From contig NZ_OY781882.1 in assembly GCF_963677125.1 (NCBI RefSeq), positions 3,108,501 through 3,172,500 of the forward strand: 64,000 nt of DNA, written 5' to 3'. The notes under the pieces are model-generated. The model ran no database searches. It was given only the letters and a program-made list of their open reading frames with translations, and was not told where the DNA came from. Origin of the DNA: an uncultured Desulfobacter sp. GTDB taxonomy: Bacteria; Desulfobacterota; Desulfobacteria; Desulfobacterales; Desulfobacteraceae. This document shows, piece by piece, positions 48,702 to 56,860 of the stretch; the stretch's first letter is position 1; each line of letters starts with the position of its first letter. Position numbers and translations under genes: made by a program.

Positions 48702-51700
48702 CTAAAAATCAACTGGTGTTATAGCACTTCGTGGAATCCCATTTTTAAACATTACCTCTTGAGCGCTTTCTGCATTTCTTACGTCCAACGCGCTTCCCTC
48801 TCGTCTAACGGCTTGCATTACATTACCATGATCAACGAACCCAGAACCTTGCTGTATAGCTTCGTTAACATCAATTTCAATGAGCCCGTTTCCGCTCCGA
48901 AAGCGAGATGTACCAGCGACGGTATCGGCAGCAGATATATACTTCGTTGGCCTACCAGATACCTGTTGCGCTATAGATCCTCCTTCGCCTGCTGGTAATA
49001 AATCTAACCCCGCATCAATCCTCGCTCGATCAGCTTCACTTAGCTCTCGGTATACTTTCTTATTTGACCCGCAATTTAGTCCTAACGGATCAGACCATAT
49101 AAAAACATTCGGGGTATATCTGTATAGGTTTATACCTGCAGCTAAGCCTAAAGGATCCCTGCTGGTGAATACTCCTACATAAGGATCATAGTAACGATAC
49201 CTATTGTAGTGCAACCCAGTCTCCTCATCCTCATATTGCCCCTGCAACCGAATAGGATTCTCTACTTCTTCTACATAAACCTCAGCAATCCTCCCCCAAG
49301 CTGTATAACGTACTCCCCATTTGACTGCCCCATCAGCGTCAGTCAACCGCGTTGGACACCCATTCAGATCATTATGATAGTGGCAAACAGAATGATCACC
49401 CTTTTCACTATTAATTAAAACTAAGGGATTATAAGCCCTTGGATAATTAACATACTCCCGTATTTTTGAAGAAACTTTTCGATCCTGTTGTTCAGACAAT
49501 TCAGCGAGATCAATAATATTACTTTTAATGATAGACGATTTGTTCTCTGAATTAACTTCAACAATCGCCTCCCCGACCAGCGCATCCCCATCCCAATAAA
49601 ACAACGTCCGCTTATCTTCCGTCTCCTTGAACAACCGCCGCCCCAGCGGATCATATCCATACCGAGTCACCACCCCATTGGAATGGCTCTCCACCAGCCG
49701 CTGATTAGCATCCCAGACCAGGTGCAGATCCCGCTCGTCATCTCGCCGGTCAATCAGGTTCCCTGCACGATCAAAGCGGTAAAAGGTCCCCTCGTACTCA
49801 CCCTCCCGGCTCCACTCATTTTGTTCAACGTCTCCACCGAAGATCTGTTGTTTACCCGTTTCCACAATCCGTGTTCTGAGCCGATCGCCCGCCGGGTCAT
49901 TGAGGTAGGTGGTAATTTTCCCTCGTGGATCCAGGTGCTCGGTAATTCGTCCCATCGGGTCATAACGATAGATGTCGACACCATACTGATTGTCATTGCG
50001 TTCAGTCAGATTGCCCGCGGCATCATAGGAAAACCGGGTGGCAAAGAGCGGGGATTCATTGGCCGAAACCGCCTGCTCGGTCAGGTAGCCATCGGCACTA
50101 TAGTTAAAGCGGCGAGAGACCTGCGGGGAAAGCCTCTCATGGGCAATCCGTCCAACGGCATCCCGCCCGACCTGTATGGGGTCGCCCCGGTTGATACAGA
50201 TGGAGATGACTTGATCAAGCGCATCGAATTCATAGGAAATGTTGTTACCAAGACTCGTCTCACGGGCAATCCGGTTGCCGGTGGCGTCATAGGTATTGGT
50301 GATGCAAAAATCGCCTTGTATCTCGTCGATCAGGCGGCCTTCGGCGTCTAACCGGCGCTTGATATCGACGTGCGGATTCTTGGTTTCGGTCAGGTTGCCG
50401 TTGGCGTCGTAAGCAAACTCCTCGATGAAACCGTCGGGCAGAATTTTCTTGAGGATGCGTCCCAGCGGATCAGTGGTGTAGTGGATGGTGCGTCCAAGCG
50501 GGTCGATGGCAGCGGTAAGATAGCCGCTATCGTCGTAAGTATAACGCCGCGCCTGCCCCCAATAATCCACCTCTTCGACAATACGGCCCAGGGCATCGCG
50601 CACCAGTTGGTAAGTTTCCCCCCGCTGGTTGGTAACACCGATAAGCCGTTCTTCGGTATCGTAGTGGTGCTCAACTGTATGACCATCCGGTTGGATACGG
50701 CGCTTGATCTCACCAATACCAAAATACTCCAGACGGGTTTCCGCACCATTCTCATCCACATGGCGGGTGAGATTGTCTTCCGCATCATAAGCACAGCGTA
50801 TTGTTGCCCTGGAAGGCAGCCGTGCTGCGGTTAACCGGCTTTTGGCATCGTAGCAGTACTGGGTTTCATGTCCCAATGGATCGGTCTTGCCTGTGACATT
50901 GCTGAGAAGATCATAGGTAAACCGTGTGTTGTGGCCCAGAGCGTCCTTGATGGAGGCAAGATTACCAACGCCATCAAAGGTGAGTTCCGTACGGGCGTTA
51001 CGTGGATTGATGAAACCGGTCAATTGCCCGGCATGGTCATATGCATAGTGGGATAGATTGCCAAGAGGCGTTATCTGCTCAATCAGCAAACCACGTGCAT
51101 CCCAGCTCTGCTGCCAGCTGTTGCCGTTCGGATCGGAGATCGTTATCGCTTTGTTGGTTTCACTGAATGTTGTTTCAACCGATTCTCCATCTGGACGGGT
51201 CAATTTCAGCAAGTTACCGCGATCATCGTATAGGTATTCGGTGCGTTGTCCGCCTGGATCGACAACAGCGGTGGTCCGGCCGCAATCGTCATATTCAAAA
51301 ATAGTCATGCCGCCCAGGGGATCGATTTCGCTGATGGGCAGGCCGGCCTCGTTGAGCTTGACGGTGGAGACGTGCTTCAGGGAGTCGGTGATGCGCCGTT
51401 CGTTGAGCGCGTCGAGGTATTCGAAGGTGTAGTCGTAGAGCCCACCGTCGCCCCAGGCGTGTACAACCCGCCAATCATCGGGGCCGCTTTTTTCATAGGC
51501 GTAATAAAAAGAGAGGCCGTTTCTATCGGTGTGGCGCACCATGCGGTGGGAGTCGTAAGCAAATGTGTAGGGGTGGTCCAAGGCATCGATGACGGCGACA
51601 AGATCTCCTGTAGCGTCGTATTCATAACGCACAAATTCATGTGCCTGCTCGGTGCCGGGGTGATGCAAGGTGATTTGGGTGATGCGCCCGTCTTTGGTGC

Positions 51701-52796
51701 TTAATCTGATGCGGCGGCCAGCCGATTCATTGATAGCGGTCAGGGTACCATTATAGCGTTCGAAGGCCAGCCAGTTTCCGCAAAGATCGGTGATGCGTGT
51801 GATGGAATACTCGGTGACGCCTTGTTCGTTTGTGCGGGCATCGTTTTTGGCAAAGTGGTAGATGCGGTCTTCCTTGGTGTGGACGCATAAGGTATCGCCA
51901 TGGTCGGTCAAAAGGGCACCATCCATAAGTTCCAGCTCAGCAGCGGTTTCTCCCTGGGTATCGGGCAATTTTTCAAAAAACAACGGGCCGATGCTGGGGT
52001 GCACCATAGTGACATTGCCGGCCGCATCATCCACTTCGATGCGGATATCAGCCGGTGTTTCCCAGCCGTAGCCGCACATTCCGGCCCGATGGTTTCCCGA
52101 GGAGTAGGTGCGCTGCCACTCGATGGGTATTCGTCCGGGCAGGGAAAAATCTTGGTGCTCTACCGAAACTTCGCCGGTCAGAATATTGACCGGCTCTGCA
52201 CGCAAGATTGTGCATTTCAGGAAGCCCGGTTTGAGGTTTTTGAACAGACGCTGGCGGAAGCGTTTGAAGATGCCGGACCTGGCAAACCGGCCCAGTGCTG
52301 CAAACCCGAATTTGAATGCCAATCCCATCAGGGAAATGGTGGGCGGTCCGCCTACGGTCACATTGGTTGGAATGGCCAGGTTGACGGTGGTGGGCAGTTG
52401 CATGAGCTTGGGCGGGCCCTTTTTTTTGAGACGTGGTGGACTGGGCATTCCAACGATCTGGCAACTCAGGGTGGGTACGGTGGTGAAGGAAAAGGGTTCG
52501 CCATCTGCCGTTACGGTGGAACTGCCCATAAAAATTTCGTCATCTTTGTCCGGCAGCTTGGGAGCAAAGGGAAAGCCTGGTGGAACGTGGATGGCTGTGC
52601 CGCCGGTGCCGGCTGTAGCGCGTTTCATGCCGCATACCGTGACCGTGGCGCCTAATATGGGCACATAGTCAAACGGATCAAAGACCACCGAGGTGTGCGG
52701 TGTCGGTAGAGGTACGGGCGAAGGCGAAGGCGGCACCGTACACAGGTGAACATCGACACCGATTTGAGGGTCCCCATGTTTGGATGCGGGCATCAT
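48702..52796 (-). CDS. PAAR-like Rhs-repeat polymorphic toxin, T6SS effector
   Basis: 1364 aa from the ATG at 52796 (overlapping the upstream stop, ATGA; the frame is open further). The N-terminal ~165 residues are PAAR-like (MPASKHGDPQIGVDVHLCTV, GATVTVCGMKRATAGTGGTA) with a hydrophobic stretch near 155-175. A DUF6531-type region and about 700 residues of YD repeats follow (YDDRGNLLKLTRPDGESVE). The Rhs core ends TSRDPLGLAAGINLYRYTPN and SDPLGL at about residue 1240. The last 124 residues are the variable toxin: KVYRELSEADR, RPTKYISAADTVAG and AESAQEVMFKNGIPRSAI recall the Arg / Ser-Thr / Glu pattern of ADP-ribosyltransferase-like toxins, though that call is tentative. The tip is AT-richer than the repeats. 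Confidence 0.85.
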   Translation of the reverse strand: MMPASKHGDPQIGVDVHLCTVPPSPSPVPLPTPHTSVVFDPFDYVPILGATVTVCGMKRATAGTGGTAIHVPPGFPFAPKLPDKDDEIFMGSSTVTADGEPFSFTTVPTLSCQIVGMPSPPRLKKKGPPKLMQLPTTVNLAIPTNVTVGGPPTISLMGLAFKFGFAALGRFARSGIFKRFRQRLFKNLKPGFLKCTILRAEPVNILTGEVSVEHQDFSLPGRIPIEWQRTYSSGNHRAGMCGYGWETPADIRIEVDDAAGNVTMVHPSIGPLFFEKLPDTQGETAAELELMDGALLTDHGDTLCVHTKEDRIYHFAKNDARTNEQGVTEYSITRITDLCGNWLAFERYNGTLTAINESAGRRIRLSTKDGRITQITLHHPGTEQAHEFVRYEYDATGDLVAVIDALDHPYTFAYDSHRMVRHTDRNGLSFYYAYEKSGPDDWRVVHAWGDGGLYDYTFEYLDALNERRITDSLKHVSTVKLNEAGLPISEIDPLGGMTIFEYDDCGRTTAVVDPGGQRTEYLYDDRGNLLKLTRPDGESVETTFSETNKAITISDPNGNSWQQSWDARGLLIEQITPLGNLSHYAYDHAGQLTGFINPRNARTELTFDGVGNLASIKDALGHNTRFTYDLLSNVTGKTDPLGHETQYCYDAKSRLTAARLPSRATIRCAYDAEDNLTRHVDENGAETRLEYFGIGEIKRRIQPDGHTVEHHYDTEERLIGVTNQRGETYQLVRDALGRIVEEVDYWGQARRYTYDDSGYLTAAIDPLGRTIHYTTDPLGRILKKILPDGFIEEFAYDANGNLTETKNPHVDIKRRLDAEGRLIDEIQGDFCITNTYDATGNRIARETSLGNNISYEFDALDQVISICINRGDPIQVGRDAVGRIAHERLSPQVSRRFNYSADGYLTEQAVSANESPLFATRFSYDAAGNLTERNDNQYGVDIYRYDPMGRITEHLDPRGKITTYLNDPAGDRLRTRIVETGKQQIFGGDVEQNEWSREGEYEGTFYRFDRAGNLIDRRDDERDLHLVWDANQRLVESHSNGVVTRYGYDPLGRRLFKETEDKRTLFYWDGDALVGEAIVEVNSENKSSIIKSNIIDLAELSEQQDRKVSSKIREYVNYPRAYNPLVLINSEKGDHSVCHYHNDLNGCPTRLTDADGAVKWGVRYTAWGRIAEVYVEEVENPIRLQGQYEDEETGLHYNRYRYYDPYVGVFTSRDPLGLAAGINLYRYTPNVFIWSDPLGLNCGSNKKVYRELSEADRARIDAGLDLLPAGEGGSIAQQVSGRPTKYISAADTVAGTSRFRSGNGLIEIDVNEAIQQGSGFVDHGNVMQAVRREGSALDVRNAESAQEVMFKNGIPRSAITPVDF

Positions 52797-54328
52797 GACG
52801 CCATGTCTCCGGTGGTTTGACGTCCTTGCGCTACGGCGTTCAAGGTTTCCATGGGCCATTGGGGGCCCAGTAACTCCCGCGCTTTGGTAAACACTTGCTG
52901 AAAATGATCGTCACCGGCTGCAGCAAGGGTATCAATCTCCCGGCAAGCGAGTTGTTTGGCGTGGCCGATTTCTTCTTCAAGGGTTGCTTCTAAGTCGTGA
53001 AGCGCCTGGGGATCTTTACTCTGCTCAAGTTCCAATGCCTGTTGGGTGGCCTTTTTGCGGGATGTGTCAACGGCTGTATTGTGCTGATACTTGATATGCT
53101 CCATGGCCTGGACACGTCTGAGTTCCATCAGGCGCAGCATGTCGATGGCAGCAACGGGCAGTGTGGTCATGGCGCGTGCTTCGGGTTTGAGCCGTTGTCC
53201 CAGATTGAGTGCCTGCCATCCTTTGCGGATGGCGGGCTCCGGCTCATCCATGCGGCCAAGGCAGAAGGCCGCCATGCGAAAAGCTTCAATACCGAGAATG
53301 GGGTTTGGGATCTGCGGGGCCAATGTTGCCGCTTCGTCGTAACATTGAACTGCTTTTGGGAGGTCTCCTGCGGCCAGGTGTACACCGGCTTCACCGAACC
53401 AGGTCTGCAGCGCCAGCTGGCGCCCGGCGGGATGTGCATCCGCTGTGGCTTGTTGTGCTTTTTGACGTGCAAATTGATACCCTTTAACAGCCTCATCGAA
53501 TCGCTTTTCCTTGAGCATGGCACCTGCCACTAACGTGCCGATCACCACCTCCTGGTCAACCCATTTTTCTTTGCGGGCGAATTGAAGGGCATCGGCGGCT
53601 TTGATTTTGACTTGCTTGGCAGTGCCTTTCTCAACCAATGTCATCAGACCGATGAGCAGGTTGCGGAACACACCTGCAGGACCGGTTGCGCTCTCTTGTG
53701 CAAATGTTTCCTGGGCAGTCGAGAGCGCGTCAATTTTAGGTCGATCGATTTGAATCAAATTTTTGGCAGTACCGTTGAGAGATGCCAGCCGGGAGGCATC
53801 CAGCGGATCCATGACTGCAAAGCGCAGACGTTCCGGTGGGCGTGTTTGCATGGCACAATTCAGCCAGGTGGTGAAACCTTCATCATCAGAGACCTCTGAC
53901 GGCATAAAAACCGCCACAAGATGACCGATACGTTCATGGTGTCTGGACCCGAACGATTGCAGGCTCCTAATAAAACCGGAGACGGAGTCGGGGTAATTTT
54001 CCGGAGAGAAATGCCAGTCAGGAGTGATGCCCTGTTGAATCAGATCGTCACGGCTGGCGTCATATTGCCCTTTGAGAGCTGTTTTAAGGTCGCGGGAATA
54101 TTGAATGACATTTTCAAAAGGCGTATCGAAAACCACAAACATATCACCCACTGTATAGTCGGTTTCATGTTTTTGGACTTCGAAAAAACATTGAAAAAAT
54201 CGTAATGCATTGGCCTCAGCCTGCCACACCAGCAGTCGTTTGGCGGGATTCTCCCGAAAAGCGATCCAGTGATCCGCCAATAACATCAAACGTTCTTCAA
54301 CCGGATTTTTTTTTGCCTTGTCCGGCAC
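52793..54328 (-). CDS. TPR-containing protein, putative VgrG-effector adaptor/chaperone
   Basis: A 511-aa soluble protein between vgrG and the Rhs gene. Residues about 1-200 form an unknown alpha/beta domain (ADHWIAFRENPAKRLLVWQA, FVVFDTPFENVIQYSRDL, HLVAVFMPSEVSDDEGF). Residues about 250-400 are TPR-like (FDEAVKGYQFARQKAQQATA, DLPKAVQCYDEAATLAPQIP, MDEPEPAIRKGWQALNLGQR), and the C-terminus is helical. It is not a DUF1795 (Eag) or DUF4123 chaperone by eye. Its position, coupled to both neighbours, suggests it loads the Rhs effector onto VgrG. Confidence 0.65.
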   Translation of the reverse strand: MPDKAKKNPVEERLMLLADHWIAFRENPAKRLLVWQAEANALRFFQCFFEVQKHETDYTVGDMFVVFDTPFENVIQYSRDLKTALKGQYDASRDDLIQQGITPDWHFSPENYPDSVSGFIRSLQSFGSRHHERIGHLVAVFMPSEVSDDEGFTTWLNCAMQTRPPERLRFAVMDPLDASRLASLNGTAKNLIQIDRPKIDALSTAQETFAQESATGPAGVFRNLLIGLMTLVEKGTAKQVKIKAADALQFARKEKWVDQEVVIGTLVAGAMLKEKRFDEAVKGYQFARQKAQQATADAHPAGRQLALQTWFGEAGVHLAAGDLPKAVQCYDEAATLAPQIPNPILGIEAFRMAAFCLGRMDEPEPAIRKGWQALNLGQRLKPEARAMTTLPVAAIDMLRLMELRRVQAMEHIKYQHNTAVDTSRKKATQQALELEQSKDPQALHDLEATLEEEIGHAKQLACREIDTLAAAGDDHFQQVFTKARELLGPQWPMETLNAVAQGRQTTGDMAS

Positions 54329-54362
54329 GATCAGTTCTCCTTGCTATATTTTTACAATCGCT

Positions 54363-56345
54363 TCAGTTTAACTGAATTTTTCCTCCCTTTACATCAACCC
54401 CAGGCGCATGAACATCAATATTGCCACTACCGGACGAAATGGTAATTTTTGCCTTTTCCAAGACAATACTACTGCCCCCGCAAGCAATTTCGATCTTGGA
54501 GCCGGCGTTCAGTTTAATTTCCGGGGCATCCAATGTAAGTGTTCCTTTTGCAATTCCGTCCCAGTTGCCTTTTGCTGTGCTTTTGATGTTGCTGTCGGCC
54601 GAAAGGGTATAATTGCCGGCGACGTTCCGGGTATAATCCGCTTTAATGGTATGTGTAGTCGCCCCGTCAATGGTGACGTTCTCTGTTCCGTTCACAGTTT
54701 CCGTCCGGTTGCCCTTAACGGACAGGGTCTGATTTCCCTTGACCGTTTCCGAATCATCCACGTCAATGGTATCGGTCCGGTTGTTGTGGACCACCAGGGT
54801 CTGGTCATTCTCCACAGTCGTATTCATGTCATACTGGGCATGGACGGTGATCTTTTCATTCCCCTTGGTATCGTCCATGGACATTTCATTGTATCCCCCG
54901 CCGCCGGGGGTAGAATTGGATTTCAATCCGCTGACCATACCGCTGCCGGGCAGGTCATAAGGGGGCATGGTGTCCTTGTTATATACCCGGCCGGTAATGA
55001 TGGGATGATCAGGATCGCCTTCAAGAAACTCCACAATCACTTCCTGTCCATACCGTGGAATGGCGACCGATCCCCAGTTCTTGCCGGCCCAGGGATGGGA
55101 GACCCGCACCCAGCAGGAGCTGTTGATATCTTTTTTACCGTAACGGTCCCAATGGAACTGAATTTTTACCTGGCCATATTCCTCGGTGGTAATCTCTTCT
55201 CCCGGGTTTCCCACGACAATCGCAGTTTGAGGGCCTTGGACAACGGGTTTCGGCGTGATCCGGGCGGGACGGAAAGGGGTCTTGCTTTCCAGGACCGTGA
55301 AACTGGAAAAATACGTTTCTCCGCTTGGGCCCGAGGTATCATAGGCATTGGATTCAATCTCATATGTTGCCGACTCTACCAGGTATTCACGATTCTGATC
55401 CTTTCTCGGATAACCGGAAAGCTTAAACAGATGTCCCACACAAAACCCTCTGGCATTGGTCTGACCGCTGATCTGTTCGTATTGTGCATGAATCTCTTCT
55501 ATCCGGGCCCGGACATAGGATTCGCCCTCATTGGCCTCTTCATATTCCCCAGGATAATCAAAAATTTCCAGATTGCTCCGGACATGGTCACGGCTGACCG
55601 CGGCTTTGACCTCCATATTGGCCCGGGGTTTCTTGAAGTTAAACTCATTGAGGGCATAGACACCGGGTTGCACCTCCTGGGAAATATTCCAATCGTGGAT
55701 ATGCTCTTTTTCCCTGCGCAAACCTGAATCCGGGGGATAATAAGGGATCTCCTCATAATCGGGGAAAGCCTGATGGGCGCTGATATCATCAGATAAAACC
55801 AACTTATGCTTGTTTTCCTCATGGTTGAAAAAATAATATATCCCCTCCTGCTCCATAAGCCGGCTGACAAAATTGAAATCCGTTTCCCTGTATTGCACAC
55901 AATATTCCCAGTTCCGGTAGGTTCCGGTCAGTTTATCCTCAAAGTCCGTAAATCCGTGATCTCGGAAGATCTCCTTGATAATGTCAGGCACCGTCTTGTT
56001 CTGGAAAATACGGCAATCGGCCGTGCGGGTCAGAAACCAGAGCCAGGGACTGACGGTGGCACTGTAAGGGGTATAATCCTCCTCGGTGTTCACATCTGAC
56101 TGGTTAAACCGGGTGACGAATCCGTTGAAATAACGATTTTTGCGATCAGGCAGCTCAAGCCGGATGGTAACATTCTGTCCAAGAAGATCCTCGAATTTGA
56201 TATCCGGTTTTTTGCTGAGCAGTTCAAGTTCAAATTGAAACAGCCGCCCCAGCTCTTCTGTTCCGCTCATGCGGCTGAACAATAGGACATCCTCGCCCAG
56301 CGGGGTGATTAATTCGACATGCCGGTTGGTCTGCATCTGGGCCAT
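54363..56345 (-). CDS. vgrG: Type VI secretion spike protein VgrG (TssI)
   Basis: 660 aa. A gp27-like N-terminal part (RHVELITPLGEDVLLFSRMS; GLFQFELELL-type segment near residue 35), gp44-like barrels, the gp5 OB fold with HWDRYGKKDINSSCWVRVSH and RYGQEVIVEFLEGDPDHPII, then a long repeating beta-helix (TVENDQTLVVHNNRTDTIDV and similar) and a C-terminal tip ending GVDVKGGKIQLN. It forms the trimeric spike tip that carries PAAR proteins, fitting the Rhs effector two genes downstream. No extra enzymatic domain is visible. Confidence 0.95.
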   Translation of the reverse strand: MAQMQTNRHVELITPLGEDVLLFSRMSGTEELGRLFQFELELLSKKPDIKFEDLLGQNVTIRLELPDRKNRYFNGFVTRFNQSDVNTEEDYTPYSATVSPWLWFLTRTADCRIFQNKTVPDIIKEIFRDHGFTDFEDKLTGTYRNWEYCVQYRETDFNFVSRLMEQEGIYYFFNHEENKHKLVLSDDISAHQAFPDYEEIPYYPPDSGLRREKEHIHDWNISQEVQPGVYALNEFNFKKPRANMEVKAAVSRDHVRSNLEIFDYPGEYEEANEGESYVRARIEEIHAQYEQISGQTNARGFCVGHLFKLSGYPRKDQNREYLVESATYEIESNAYDTSGPSGETYFSSFTVLESKTPFRPARITPKPVVQGPQTAIVVGNPGEEITTEEYGQVKIQFHWDRYGKKDINSSCWVRVSHPWAGKNWGSVAIPRYGQEVIVEFLEGDPDHPIITGRVYNKDTMPPYDLPGSGMVSGLKSNSTPGGGGYNEMSMDDTKGNEKITVHAQYDMNTTVENDQTLVVHNNRTDTIDVDDSETVKGNQTLSVKGNRTETVNGTENVTIDGATTHTIKADYTRNVAGNYTLSADSNIKSTAKGNWDGIAKGTLTLDAPEIKLNAGSKIEIACGGSSIVLEKAKITISSGSGNIDVHAPGVDVKGGKIQLN

Positions 56346-56355
56346 AATTACCTGC

Positions 56356-56829
56356 TTATTGGGTTACCTGTAATTGACTGATAATGGCGGTTCCGCTGGC
56401 ATGGACCCGGATGACCGTGGTTTTATGCGGCCGGATTCCCGTTGTGGTCCGCCATTGGGCGTCTTCGTTTCTGAAATGCCCCACGAAACCGATGGCCTGG
56501 GCCTGATCGGAAACCTCCCTGAGCAATTCGGTTTTCTTCTCGCCGGGCTGGAGGATGATTTCTCTCTTGGTAATAAGCCCCTTGCCCAAAGAACCTGCAT
56601 CATCATCATACAATGCATTATAGTCCGCATTCTCAAAGGATTCATAATATTTGAGCTGATAAATGCCGATCACCAGGGGCGAGGGACGGCCCTGGCTGTC
56701 CGGATTGAGTTCCTCATCAGCCGAGAATTCCACCACAACAATGGTCGGTTCCGGAGGGGGAGGAGGATTTTTGCCGCACCCCACAAACAATATCAGTATA
56801 CAACACGTCAGCAATACTTTTTTCAGCAT
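56356..56829 (-). CDS. tssJ: T6SS outer-membrane lipoprotein TssJ
   Basis: 157 aa from the ATG at 56829, which has GGAGGA 6 bp upstream; longer in-frame starts overlap clpV and lack such a site. The lipoprotein signal is MLKKVLLTCCILILFVGC (Cys18). The mature part after the proline-rich linker is a transthyretin-like beta sandwich (TIVVVEFSADEELNPDSQGR, PLVIGIYQLKYYESFENADY, IILQPGEKKTELLREV), typical for TssJ, which anchors TssM/TssL. It lies between clpV and vgrG. Confidence 0.9.
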   Translation of the reverse strand: MLKKVLLTCCILILFVGCGKNPPPPPEPTIVVVEFSADEELNPDSQGRPSPLVIGIYQLKYYESFENADYNALYDDDAGSLGKGLITKREIILQPGEKKTELLREVSDQAQAIGFVGHFRNEDAQWRTTTGIRPHKTTVIRVHASGTAIISQLQVTQ

Positions 56830-56860
56830 ACCTATTCCTCCATTCATCTTGGTCATTTTC

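Noticed and set aside
49209..52668. Several long plus-strand ORFs across the Rhs gene
   Set aside because: They are antisense shadows of the repetitive GC-rich Rhs sequence; the minus-strand frame has all domain motifs.
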